Positions 40,887 to 49,173 of a DNA stretch of 64,000 bases are shown here, one piece after another. The notes beneath the pieces are model-generated. The model had not been told where the DNA came from. It saw only the letters and a list, made by a program, of their open reading frames with translations, and did no database searches. The position numbers and the translations under genes were made by a program. Source of the stretch: an uncultured Prevotella sp. (lineage in GTDB: Bacteria > Bacteroidota > Bacteroidia > Bacteroidales > Bacteroidaceae); contig NZ_CAMJOS010000009.1 of assembly GCF_946407605.1 (NCBI RefSeq), positions 38,362 through 102,361 of the forward strand, in the 5' to 3' direction. The first letter of the stretch is position 1, and every line of letters starts with the position of its first letter.

Positions 40887-41363
40887 ATGAGCAACGAACG
40901 CGAAAAAGAAGGCCTGCAATCGCTGGGCCGCAAGACTGAATATAAGTCCGACTATGCACCCGAGGTGCTGGAGACCTTCCAGAACAAACACCCCGAAAAC
41001 GACTACTGGGTGCAGTTCAACTGTCCTGAGTTCACCTCGCTCTGCCCCATCACGGGTCAGCCCGACTATGCCGAAATCAAGATACTCTACATGCCTGGCG
41101 AGCGTATGGTGGAGTCGAAGAGCCTCAAGCTCTATCTCTTCTCCTTCCGCAATCATGGCGACTTCCACGAAGACTGTGTCAACGTCATCATGAAAGACCT
41201 GGTGCGCCTCATGCAGCCCAAGTATATCGAGGTCGTAGGACTGTTCACCCCTCGTGGCGGCATTAGCATCCATCCCTATGCCAACTACGGCCGTCCAGGT
41301 ACCAAGTACGAGGCCATGGCCCAGCGCCGTCTTGAGAACTACCAGATGACGGGTATGAAATAA
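40887..41363 (+). CDS. queF: NADPH-dependent 7-cyano-7-deazaguanine reductase
   Basis: 158 residues, the unimodular QueF form. Reduces preQ0 to preQ1 in queuosine synthesis. The catalytic cysteine lies in [11 protein letters not shown] (about 52), and the QueF motif [20 protein letters not shown] binds NADPH. The C-terminal [18 protein letters not shown] is conserved. Followed immediately by a strong bidirectional terminator. Confidence 0.95.
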   Translation: MSNEREKEGLQSLGRKTEYKSDYAPEVLETFQNKHPENDYWVQFNCPEFTSLCPITGQPDYAEIKILYMPGERMVESKSLKLYLFSFRNHGDFHEDCVNVIMKDLVRLMQPKYIEVVGLFTPRGGISIHPYANYGRPGTKYEAMAQRRLENYQMTGMK

Positions 41364-41393
41364 TAAAAGAGGGTGTTCTGCACCCTCTTTTAT
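41363..41393. terminator. Bidirectional terminator
   Basis: ATAAAAGAGGGTG pairs perfectly with CACCCTCTTTTAT around TTCTG; A and T tracts on both sides serve queF and the convergent gene. Confidence 0.9.
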
Positions 41394-41399
41394 TTTGTG

Positions 41400-42203
41400 C
41401 TATTGTACTACTTTGATATATACACCATCGAAGGCTACGCCCATGCCGAAACATTTGAGTTTATCATACAACACCGTGGTAGACTTCAATACCACGAACT
41501 TCTTGAAGAAATGGGCACTGAAGCTATAGCCGCACTCGTTGACATTATCATAATAGAAATAGTCGTGGGTTGCTTCGCCCAGTACCGCAGGACGGTTAAG
41601 GTCACTCTTTCCCTCAGCTATATTGCCAGGCGCATTGCACACCTCGAAATGTAGCTTGTACTTGCCTGCTCCACGGAACTTCACGGTGCCGCCCATCATA
41701 GCGTTATAACGGGGATTCCAGATGGAATAGGCATACTCACGTCCGATGTTCTGTGGGTCCTCGTAGTCAAGATAGTCTGTCACATCGATACGTCCGGTCT
41801 GGGCATCATCATTCGTCGTGAAGTTCTTCATAGGCAGCGATTTCACTGTTTTCGGATTCGTCCAGGTGCCTTCAGAGATATAGGGTTCCTCGTTATCATT
41901 TTCCACAATCTTGAACTGCATTATTCCTGTGATGGTGCCGTCGCTTTGGTATTCTTTCAGACTGTACCAGCCTTCATCGTTCGTTGGAGCACCAACCACT
42001 AATATGGGCGCAGGGTGCTTTGCCTTGGGATAATAGATCTCACCCACAGCAATCTCTTCACCGTTGACGGCAAATTTCAACCTGACGGGAATCTTATCAC
42101 CCAATGTCCCCACGAAACTATAATCTCCTAACACATCGGCCTGTGCTGCCATTGCAAACATCAGGCAGAAAAACAATAATACTTGGGAAAAAATCTTTTT
42201 CAT
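41400..42203 (-). CDS. Secreted protein of unknown function
   Basis: 267 residues from the ATG at 42203. N-terminal signal peptide MKKIFSQVLLFFCLMFAMAA then QADVLGDYSFVG. The mature part is beta-rich; an opening domain (~25-100) looks like a small barrel that repeats aromatic and glycine positions, and a C-terminal half contains RFNG-like strands (GGTVKFRGAGKYKLHFEVC). I do not recognise a family or active site. Probably periplasmic or surface. A TAGCTTTG -7 box lies upstream at 42268-42261. Confidence 0.6.
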   Translation of the reverse strand: MKKIFSQVLLFFCLMFAMAAQADVLGDYSFVGTLGDKIPVRLKFAVNGEEIAVGEIYYPKAKHPAPILVVGAPTNDEGWYSLKEYQSDGTITGIMQFKIVENDNEEPYISEGTWTNPKTVKSLPMKNFTTNDDAQTGRIDVTDYLDYEDPQNIGREYAYSIWNPRYNAMMGGTVKFRGAGKYKLHFEVCNAPGNIAEGKSDLNRPAVLGEATHDYFYYDNVNECGYSFSAHFFKKFVVLKSTTVLYDKLKCFGMGVAFDGVYIKVVQ

Positions 42204-42260
42204 ACTCACTTTTCTTATCATTCAATTACTTCATCGATATACATGGAGTGATTTTTATTG

Positions 42261-42268
42261 CAAAGCTA
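42261..42268 (-). promoter_or_regulatory. -7 element of the secreted-protein gene
   Basis: TAGCTTTG on the minus strand, overlapping the stop codon of the upstream kinase gene. Confidence 0.5.
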
Positions 42269-43113
42269 GCAAAAATTCTTCATGTTTTTCTGCAGGGCAG
42301 CGTCTGGCATGGGAGCGTTGAAGATCATGTCGAACATGTAGGGGACCTTGGCGGCGTAGTAGGGTAGGAGGCGCTTGGTGGCCTCGTCGATGGCTTGCGG
42401 GTCTGACGTGCCGAGATAGGCAGGGAAGAAGATGTCCCAGTGGGCTTTCATCTGCTCGTGTGTGATATGGAAAATGTGCTGAACCCTATTGTCAGGCATG
42501 TTGTGGCACATGGTCCATAGCTGCGCCAGGTCCCACTCAGGGGCGCCGTAAGCAAATTCGCCCAGGTCTATCCAGAGGTCGCGCTTGCCGTCAGTTATGA
42601 TGTTGCCGATGTGCAGGTCGCCATGCAAGCAGTGTGGCGTGTCGGGCACGGTTTCCAGGAACTTCAGGGCACGTTGCTTGTAGTCCTCAGGCACTCGATT
42701 CTTCTCACGGTAGAAACGCTCTATGCGCTGCTTGTATGAGCCGAGCAGCGTGGTGTTGGCCTGCTTGGCGTGCAGTTCAAGGGCCATACGCGTAAACTTC
42801 AGCGATATTTCCTCCAGACGCTCGGGCTCTTGCGAGATGATGCGTGTATATGAGCGTTTGTTCTTGATCAGTTCGTACTCGGCTCCGCTCCTTTCGCCAT
42901 CGGTAATCATACGGTAGGGCTTTGGCGACGGGATGCCCATGTCGAACACGGCGCGGGCTGTCAGGAACTCGGCCTTGGCCCTATCGGCCTCGAAGCCTGG
43001 TCTATAGAGTTTTGCCAACGAGAGACCTCCTTCTTAGTATAGGTAAGAGCCGTCCCGCCCTCGCCAGTCTGAATATAATCATTCAGATTTATTTTCTGTA
43101 TTTCTTCGCTCAT
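42266..43113 (-). pseudogene. Aminoglycoside-phosphotransferase-like kinase, frameshifted
   Basis: The main open part (42266-43018, 250 residues) is an APH-fold small-molecule kinase: HCLHGDLHIGNIITDGKRD with catalytic HGD (about 155 of the open part) and the metal-site WIDLGEFAYG. It lacks the usual N terminus. That N terminus is present upstream in another frame, from an ATG at 43113: NLNDYIQTGEGGTALTYTKK. The frames join near 43030-43040 if one base is restored (a -1 shift). Related proteins of this TIGR02172-type family have both parts in one chain. Either a pseudogene, a sequencing error or, less likely, programmed frameshifting. Confidence 0.7.
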
Positions 43114-43165
43114 TGCTTTCTTTTATAGGTGCTCAGGCGAGCAAAGCTCGGAACTTCGCCCATAA

Positions 43166-44143
43166 TCAAATACTTAGCTCGTCGAGCACGGTGATGAGGC
43201 GCTTGTCGAAACGCTTATCGGTACGGATGCACTCCGAGAAGGGCACATAGACCACTTCGTTGTTGCGGACGCCAATCATCACGTTACGCTGACCCTGCTT
43301 GATGGCCTGGATGGCACCTACGCCAGTGATAGAGGCCAGGATGCGGTCGCGAGCCGAGGGTGAGCCACCACGCTGCAGGTGTCCTAAGATTGACACGCGA
43401 ACGTCGAAGCCAGGGAACTCGTGTTTTACACGGTCGGCATAGTAGAGGGCGCCGCACTTGGGACTTTCGCTAACGATGACGATGCACGACTTCTTCGACT
43501 TACGGATACCGCGTTCCATGAAGGCGGCCAGCTGATCCACATCGGTAGTCTCCTCGGGAACGATGGCAGCCTCGGCACCACAGGCGATGGCGCAGTTCTG
43601 AGCCAGGAAGCCTGCATCGCGACCCATCACCTCAACGAAGAAGATGCGCTCGTGAGAGTTCGCCGTGTCGCGTATGCGGTCCACGCACTCCATGATGGTG
43701 TTCATCGTGGTGTCGTAGCCGATGGTGGCATCCGTGCCATAGAGGTCGTTGTCGATGGTGCCGGGCAGACCGATGCAGGGAAAGTCGAACTCCACGCCGA
43801 AGTTCCAGGCGCCGGTGAGCGAGCCGTTGCCGCCGATGACGACGAGGGCGTCGATCTCCTCCTTCTGACAGGTCTCGTAGGCCTTCTGCCTACCCTCGGG
43901 TGTCATGAATTCCTTTGAGCGAGCAGTCTTTAGGATGGTGCCGCCACGGGTGATGATGCCGCTGACATCCTCGGTGGTAAACGTCTTTACCTCGTCCTTG
44001 ATGAGTCCATCGTAACCACGATAGATAGCTTTGATATTAAAGCCGTTGCAGATGCCTGCACGTGTCACGGCACGGATGGCCGCATTCATGCCGGGGGAGT
44101 CGCCACCCGACGTCAAAATACCTATTGTCTTTATCTTTGCCAT
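43166..44143 (-). CDS. pfkA: ATP-dependent 6-phosphofructokinase
   Basis: 325 residues from the ATG at 44143. Phosphorylates fructose 6-phosphate in glycolysis. [20 protein letters not shown] with GGD at the ATP site, then the catalytic region [10 protein letters not shown] (TIDND) and [13 protein letters not shown]. The glycine rather than lysine after GGDS supports an ATP-type rather than PPi-type enzyme. A longer in-frame start upstream is not supported. Confidence 0.93.
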   Translation of the reverse strand: MAKIKTIGILTSGGDSPGMNAAIRAVTRAGICNGFNIKAIYRGYDGLIKDEVKTFTTEDVSGIITRGGTILKTARSKEFMTPEGRQKAYETCQKEEIDALVVIGGNGSLTGAWNFGVEFDFPCIGLPGTIDNDLYGTDATIGYDTTMNTIMECVDRIRDTANSHERIFFVEVMGRDAGFLAQNCAIACGAEAAIVPEETTDVDQLAAFMERGIRKSKKSCIVIVSESPKCGALYYADRVKHEFPGFDVRVSILGHLQRGGSPSARDRILASITGVGAIQAIKQGQRNVMIGVRNNEVVYVPFSECIRTDKRFDKRLITVLDELSI

Positions 44144-44191
44144 ATTCTTATGTTTTGAATCAAAATACCTATTAATTTCTAAAACTTGCGG

Positions 44192-44199
44192 CAAAGGTA
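44192..44199 (-). promoter_or_regulatory. -7 element of the pfkA promoter
   Basis: Minus-strand TACCTTTG at 44199-44192, about 50 bases before the ATG at 44143. Confidence 0.5.
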
Positions 44200-44251
44200 G
44201 TAAAAAATCTTCTTATTCCCGAACTTTTACAACTAAAATTAAGAACAATTA

Positions 44252-47200
44252 CTATAACTGGATGGTAAGGGCCTTGCCGCTGTAATCTACCAGCTGACCT
44301 TGTGGGTTCTGGAGGTTGAGGGGCTGGGGCTTCTCCTTTGTGACATACACGATGTTGAAACGACGATGGAGAAGCATGCCTGGGAACTTGCCCTGACGAG
44401 GACCTATGGTGACGGTATGACGCGTGTCGTCGTAGCGGATGTCGATGGTGGCGTACTTACCCTGCTCGTAGTTGTAGTTGGTGCCTTCGTCCTCATAGAG
44501 CTGGAACTCACCGTCCTGACCTCCATAGACATAGAGGTTGATGAGCTCAGGAGCCTTCTCGTCGCTCCATTGCATCTCGGGGCCGAAGGGAATGATGGCA
44601 CCCTCGCGCACAAAGACTGGGATACGCTCATAAGGGGCGGAGACGACGAGCCTGCGGCTCGTGAATTCTTGGACGAGCCAAGCGGCAGAGTCGAGCGGAG
44701 AATTGAGAGTTGAGAATTGAGAATTTGCTGCCGCCGTTGATTCTCCTTTGTCGATTATCAATTGGCCTGAATAAAGGTCGTACCAGCCGCATTGGCGAGG
44801 GAAGTAGACGGAGCGGTTGCGAGCCTTGTAATAGCCAACAGGACAGGCCATCAGCGCAGGACCGAGCATCCACTGGTTGCCTATATCCTTCACATTCTCG
44901 TCGCCGTTGAAGTCCATGACCAAGGCACGCATCAGGGTGTAGTCGCGGAAGTGTGCCCAGCCTGCCAGTGAGTAGAGGTAGGGCATGAGCTGATAGCGCA
45001 GACGATCGTAATAGACGAACGACTTATAGGCTGGATGGTTATCAGGCGCAATGTTCCAAATCTCGCGCAGCGGCCACTGGCCGTGACTGCGGAAGAGGGG
45101 GATGAAGGCGCCGAACTGGTTCCAGCGGCATTGCAACTCGCGCCACTCCTTCAGGTCTTCGTTTTCCTGACCCGTGCGGTCGAACAACTGCTGGGCCCTT
45201 ACATAGCGGTTCTCAACGCAGAAGCCGCCCTGGTCCATGCCCCAGAAGGGGATGCCAGAAAGCGAGTAGTTCAGACCTGCCGTCATCTGTGCACGCATAT
45301 CCTCCCAACGGGTGCCGATGTCGCCGCTCCACGTGGCGGTGGAGTAGCGCTGCAAACCTGCAAAGCCACTACGAGTCAAGAGGAAAACACGAGGCTCGTT
45401 TATTGGACTATTTGACGATTTTCGATTTGACGATTTCTTCCACGTGTTGCGCTGTCCGTCGTAGATGGCCATGGCATTGACGAGGGAATAGGCATTGAAG
45501 TATTCTGTTGACGTGCCTAGGGCTGTGGGGCCGCAGAGGGCCTTGCGATACCACATGGGGGTGCAGTCGCGCACATTGGGCTCGGAGGCATCCATCCACC
45601 AGGCATCGATCGATTTACTCAAGCCAGTATAGAGCTTTTCGTCCATCTGGCGCCAGAACACCTTGCGGGCTTCGGGGTCGTAGGCATCGTAGAAACCGTT
45701 CTTATAGCCAGGGCCTACCCAGTCGTGGATATCGTCGGTGGGACTCTGGTTGTACATCCAGCCCTTGGCGTCGAGCTCCTTGTAGTTGTCGGTGTTGACG
45801 TAGAACTTAGGCCAGACACTAATCATGAAGCGACCATGCATCTGGTGGACGCTGTCGAGCATCTGCTGTGGGTTGGGGTAGCGCGAGGCTTCGAACTCGT
45901 GGCTGCCCCACTGGTCCTCAGGCCAGTAGTTCCAGTCCTGCACAATATTGTCGATGGGTATCTGGCGACGACGGAACTCAGCCAGCGTGGATAGTAGCTC
46001 ATCCTGCGTCTTATAGCGCTCACGGCTCTGCCAGAAGCCCAGCGCCCACTTGGGATAGAGCGAGGCCTTGCCTGTCAGCGTACGATAGCCAGAGATAACC
46101 TTGTCGAAGTTCTCGCCAGCAATGAAGTAATAGTCCATATCCTGAGCCATCTCGCACCAAATTGAAAGTTCTTCGCCGAGCGAAGCGGCAGAGCCGAGCG
46201 GAGAATTGAAAATTGAAAATTGAGGGTCGGCCACACGCAGGCCACAGTACGACTCGCCGCCATCGGGCTGCCACTCTATGCGCAGGTGTACACGTTTGCC
46301 TGGCCGCAGGGACACATTAAACTTATATGCATTTGGGTTCCACGCCGTGCGCCAGCGTTCAGCCACCACTTCCTTGCCGTCGATATACACGCGGATGTAG
46401 CCAGCGTAGTACAAAATAAATTGATAATGGAGAATGGAGAATTGAGAATTATTGTCGGCACTCCCATTCTTCAGAGGCTCGATGAAACCTTCGTAGACGA
46501 CATTGGCGCCAGCGAGATTGAAACCCTGCGGCAGGTTCTTGATGCCGCCATTATCAGTTTTCAGGGCAATCTCAGACTTGGCGGGTGTACCATACTCATA
46601 ATAAAGAGAGTCCTCGTCGCGTACCAGCGTCTTGCCTCTTGCATCGACGTAGGTGCCTGTGAGGTGACCCTCGCGACCCTGTTTGTCGTAGAGCTTGAAG
46701 GCACGGTTCAGTTGCAGGTAATCGTTGGGATTGCCAAAACGACAATACGAATAGGCATCCCACAACAAACCGTAGCCCTTGTTGGACAGCACGAAAGGAA
46801 TCGACACCTTGGTGTTATACTGGAAGAGGTCCTCGTTCTTGCCCTTCATATTGAATTCTTCCGACTGGTGCTGACCCAGGCCGTAGAAAGCCTCGTCGTC
46901 AGGCGAGTTGAAGGTCATCTGCCACGAGAGGCCATGCTTCTGCTCCTCAGTAGGCTGCACGCCGCCCTTGATGCCCAGCTCGCGCTCAGGCACGGTATAG
47001 TCCCAGAAACGCTTACAGTCCTCGTTAGCCAGTCTCACATTCTTGCTGTCGAAATACTCAATATGGCCCGTAGCCTTGCTGACCACAGCGCTGACGTTCT
47101 TAGCTTTTACCGTTACCGTCTCGTCGCTTTCCTCGATGCTATAGCTGCCCTTGGCAGGCGCCTGTTGTGGCACAATCATGAGGCTCTGGGGCTTCTGCGG

Positions 47201-47389
47201 CAGTTGGTCTTTCGAGGTAGCCCGCACGCGGATGATGTTGTCGTTGATAACCTCCAGTCGGACCACTTTCGACTGGCCGCCATCGGGATGTATGGTGACG
47301 ATGTTACCTTGGGTCTTTACATCGGCAGCAGCTGCCGTGAGTGCGAAACAGGTGAGGGCAAGAAATGCCACGAGTCTGAAATCTTTCAT
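44252..47389 (-). CDS. GH31 alpha-xylosidase-like enzyme with a PA14 insert
   Basis: 1045 residues with a signal peptide ending near LTAAAA. GH31 retaining alpha-glycosidase. The catalytic barrel carries WALGFWQSRERYKTQDELL, the nucleophile motif DAWWMDASEPN (about 600) and FAGLQRYSTATWSGDIGTRW. A PA14-type module (IRVYIDGKEVVAERWRTAWN) is inserted at ~315-400, as in xyloglucan alpha-xylosidases. Hence the likely action is removal of xylose from xyloglucan oligosaccharides. Four heptamer-repeat insertions interrupt the chain (near 44660-44745, 45408-45446, 46158-46228 and 46420-46465), two of them bordering the PA14 module. Confidence 0.85.
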   Translation of the reverse strand: MKDFRLVAFLALTCFALTAAAADVKTQGNIVTIHPDGGQSKVVRLEVINDNIIRVRATSKDQLPQKPQSLMIVPQQAPAKGSYSIEESDETVTVKAKNVSAVVSKATGHIEYFDSKNVRLANEDCKRFWDYTVPERELGIKGGVQPTEEQKHGLSWQMTFNSPDDEAFYGLGQHQSEEFNMKGKNEDLFQYNTKVSIPFVLSNKGYGLLWDAYSYCRFGNPNDYLQLNRAFKLYDKQGREGHLTGTYVDARGKTLVRDEDSLYYEYGTPAKSEIALKTDNGGIKNLPQGFNLAGANVVYEGFIEPLKNGSADNNSQFSILHYQFILYYAGYIRVYIDGKEVVAERWRTAWNPNAYKFNVSLRPGKRVHLRIEWQPDGGESYCGLRVADPQFSIFNSPLGSAASLGEELSIWCEMAQDMDYYFIAGENFDKVISGYRTLTGKASLYPKWALGFWQSRERYKTQDELLSTLAEFRRRQIPIDNIVQDWNYWPEDQWGSHEFEASRYPNPQQMLDSVHQMHGRFMISVWPKFYVNTDNYKELDAKGWMYNQSPTDDIHDWVGPGYKNGFYDAYDPEARKVFWRQMDEKLYTGLSKSIDAWWMDASEPNVRDCTPMWYRKALCGPTALGTSTEYFNAYSLVNAMAIYDGQRNTWKKSSNRKSSNSPINEPRVFLLTRSGFAGLQRYSTATWSGDIGTRWEDMRAQMTAGLNYSLSGIPFWGMDQGGFCVENRYVRAQQLFDRTGQENEDLKEWRELQCRWNQFGAFIPLFRSHGQWPLREIWNIAPDNHPAYKSFVYYDRLRYQLMPYLYSLAGWAHFRDYTLMRALVMDFNGDENVKDIGNQWMLGPALMACPVGYYKARNRSVYFPRQCGWYDLYSGQLIIDKGESTAAANSQFSTLNSPLDSAAWLVQEFTSRRLVVSAPYERIPVFVREGAIIPFGPEMQWSDEKAPELINLYVYGGQDGEFQLYEDEGTNYNYEQGKYATIDIRYDDTRHTVTIGPRQGKFPGMLLHRRFNIVYVTKEKPQPLNLQNPQGQLVDYSGKALTIQL
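44660..44745. repeat. In-frame micro-repeat in GH31, site 1
   Basis: GCGGCAGAGTCGAGCGGAG followed by GAATTGA-type heptamers and TTTGCTGCCGCC. Translated on the minus strand as ANSQFSTLNSPLDSAAWLV between conserved parts of the C-terminal beta domain. Confidence 0.85.
45408..45446. repeat. In-frame micro-repeat in GH31, site 2
   Basis: TTTGACGATTTTCGATTTGA and CGATTTC, heptamer-periodic. Encodes KKSSNRKSSNSPINEP inside the loop before the conserved RVFLLTRSGF segment. Confidence 0.75.
46158..46228. repeat. In-frame micro-repeat in GH31, site 3
   Basis: AAATTGAAAGTTC, then GCGAAGCGGCAGAGCCGAGC, then GAATTGAAAATTGAAAATTG. Encodes PQFSIFNSPLGSAASLGEEL at the end of the PA14 module. Confidence 0.85.
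46420..46465. repeat. In-frame micro-repeat in GH31, site 4
   Basis: GGAGAATGGAGAATTGAGAA and flanking bases; encodes NNSQFSILHYQFILYY at the start of the PA14 module. Confidence 0.75.
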
Positions 47390-47408
47390 GTCGTTATGTA
47401 GAACGTTT

Positions 47409-47602
47409 TTATGTTTTCTGTTTATATTCTGAGGGTGTCATGCCGTATTCGGCCTTAAAGTTCATGGTGAAGCTCTTCACCGTGGTGAAGCCTACGGCAT
47501 AGGCTATCTCCGTGACTTGCATCTGCGAAGTTTCCAGGAGGGCTCTGCCGCGTTTGATGCGGATGGTACGAATGAACTCTGCAGGTCCCTGACCACCTTC
47601 TC
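47409..47602 (-). pseudogene. Truncated AraC-type regulator, C-terminal HTH only
   Basis: On the minus strand a frame ending at the TAA 47411-47409 reads GPAEFIRTIRIKRGRALLET, SQMQVTEIAYAVGFTTVKSF and NFKAEYGMTPSEYKQKT. This is the C-terminal half of an AraC DNA-binding domain, as found at the end of Bacteroidetes hybrid two-component sensors. There is no start codon; a stop lies a few codons upstream and the rest of the protein is absent. TATATTTG (47616-47609) just upstream looks like a promoter -7 box. It lies between GH31 and the GH operon, where such a regulator would normally sit. Confidence 0.75.
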
Positions 47603-47639
47603 ACGCTGCAAATATACGATTTTATTTCCGAATCAGCAG

Positions 47640-47705
47640 CTTATTTAACATACTTTTTCCCATTTCTGATGTACAAGCCACGAACCATGCGGCGCGAGAA
47701 ATCAT
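47640..47705 (-). pseudogene. Fragment of a gene end
   Basis: A minus-strand frame ending in TAA near 47645 reads RRMVRGLYIRNGKKYVK, the type of C-terminal tail seen on the GH5 protein here (GVYILNGKKYIR). No upstream gene body remains. The rest of the gap 47706-47834 holds only the GH5 promoter. Confidence 0.4.
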
Positions 47706-47791
47706 GTTGCGCGGAAGACAAAAATGTTGCCAATGAAACATTATTTACTTTTTATAAGACATTATTTCCTTTCTAATTGGAAAAAAAGTTG

Positions 47792-47799
47792 TAACTTTG
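47792..47799 (+). promoter_or_regulatory. -7 element of the GH operon promoter
   Basis: TAACTTTG at 47792-47799. No exact TTTG at -33. It would drive the closely spaced genes from GH5 to the second GH2. Confidence 0.55.
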
Positions 47800-47834
47800 C
47801 AACGTAAACTTAAAAAACTGAATATTACGCTTTT

Positions 47835-49172
47835 ATGATGAGCAAAATGAAACATTTTTTTTTGCTGTTGACACTACTGATGCCTTTCACCGCTTCAGCA
47901 CAGTCGGCATCGGATACATCATGGCCCACGGCTATGGAGATGGCTGCCGAAATGTATCCGGGTTGGAATCTTGGAAATACGTTGGAGCCTGGTCCCTGTG
48001 ACTGGATTAGTAACCCCATCAACTGGGAGACAGCTTGGCAAGGTTCAAAGACCACACAAGCCATCATCGACTTTGTTAAGGCACAAGGCTTCCGTTCCGT
48101 GCGCATACCTTGTTCTTGGTTCGTACATTGTGATGCGAACTATAACATAGACAGCAACTGGCTGGACAGGGTGCAGCAGATAGTGGACTATTGTTTGAAG
48201 GATAGTCTCTATGTGGTGCTCAATGATCATACTGACAATAATTGGGTAGAGCGCTCCTTTGCAGAACGTACCGAGTCGTCAGTCAGTAAGAATTGTTTTA
48301 TCATGGGGATGCTGTGGAAGCAGATTGCCAACCGCTTTCGTGACTACGATCACCGATTGCTCTTTGCTGGCATGAACGAACCTGATGCTGCTGGTGACAA
48401 TAGCAACGACAAGGAGGGCGACATTGCCACACTGATACGCTATGAGCAGGCTTTCGTTAATGCAGTACGTCAGACGGGTGGCAATAATGCCAAGCGAGTA
48501 CTTGTGGTGCAGGCTCCCAGCACCAGTGTTGACTTGGCTACTAACTATGATGTGATGCCTCAAGACAACGTGTCTAATGCTATGATGCTTGAGGTACATT
48601 TCTATTCTCCTTATAATTTCACCATGATGACTAAGGACGAATCGTGGGGAAACCAGGCTTACTATTGGGGAAGCGGTAATCATGTTAGCGGCTCAATACA
48701 TAACGCCACTTGGGGCGAGGAGTCGTATATGCAGAGTCAGATGAGACAGATGAAAAACAAATACACCTCGAAGGGTATTCCCGTCATCATGGGAGAGTTT
48801 GGAACTCTTTGGCGTGTGATGCCAGAAGGTGAGGACCAAGATAAGCATGATGCCAGTATCTACTCCTGGTACTATACCCTTTGTCGCTATGCTGTACATA
48901 ATGGTGTTGTACCTTTCGTATGGGATACCAACTACTGTCAGCGCCCCTCGATGGATGTGTTGAACCGTAAGACACTTACAGTATTCAACCAACTGGCCCT
49001 CGATGGTATCATCAATGGTTGTGCTTCTGTTGACTGGCCCTATACTGGCATCAGTCATGTAGTTCGAGACACATTCGCAACAGATATCGCCTACGACCTG
49101 CAGGGGCGGCCTTTAAACAATACTTCTACAAAAGGTGTTTATATTTTGAATGGAAAGAAATACATCAGATAA
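47835..49172 (+). CDS. GH5 endo-glucanase/xyloglucanase-like, secreted
   Basis: 445 residues; translation may start at this ATG or at the ATG at 47847 (MKHFFLLLTLL). Signal peptide ends near TASAQS. The GH5 barrel shows GWNLGNTLEP, FRSVRIPCSW, YVVLNDHTD, the acid/base glutamate in GMNEPD (about 181) and the nucleophile in IMGEFGT (about 319). GWNLGNTLE suggests subfamily 4-type beta-glucanases, which include xyloglucanases. It ends in GVYILNGKKYIR. First gene of the operon, and the next gene starts 1 base after its stop. Confidence 0.85.
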   Translation: MMSKMKHFFLLLTLLMPFTASAQSASDTSWPTAMEMAAEMYPGWNLGNTLEPGPCDWISNPINWETAWQGSKTTQAIIDFVKAQGFRSVRIPCSWFVHCDANYNIDSNWLDRVQQIVDYCLKDSLYVVLNDHTDNNWVERSFAERTESSVSKNCFIMGMLWKQIANRFRDYDHRLLFAGMNEPDAAGDNSNDKEGDIATLIRYEQAFVNAVRQTGGNNAKRVLVVQAPSTSVDLATNYDVMPQDNVSNAMMLEVHFYSPYNFTMMTKDESWGNQAYYWGSGNHVSGSIHNATWGEESYMQSQMRQMKNKYTSKGIPVIMGEFGTLWRVMPEGEDQDKHDASIYSWYYTLCRYAVHNGVVPFVWDTNYCQRPSMDVLNRKTLTVFNQLALDGIINGCASVDWPYTGISHVVRDTFATDIAYDLQGRPLNNTSTKGVYILNGKKYIR

Positions 49173-49173
49173 T

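Noticed and set aside
43030..43040. Programmed -1 ribosomal frameshift in the APH-like gene.
   Set aside because: No X XXY YYZ slippery site or obvious downstream structure at the junction; mutation or sequencing error is simpler.
46220..47401. 393-residue open frame on the plus strand.
   Set aside because: Antisense shadow of the GH31 gene.
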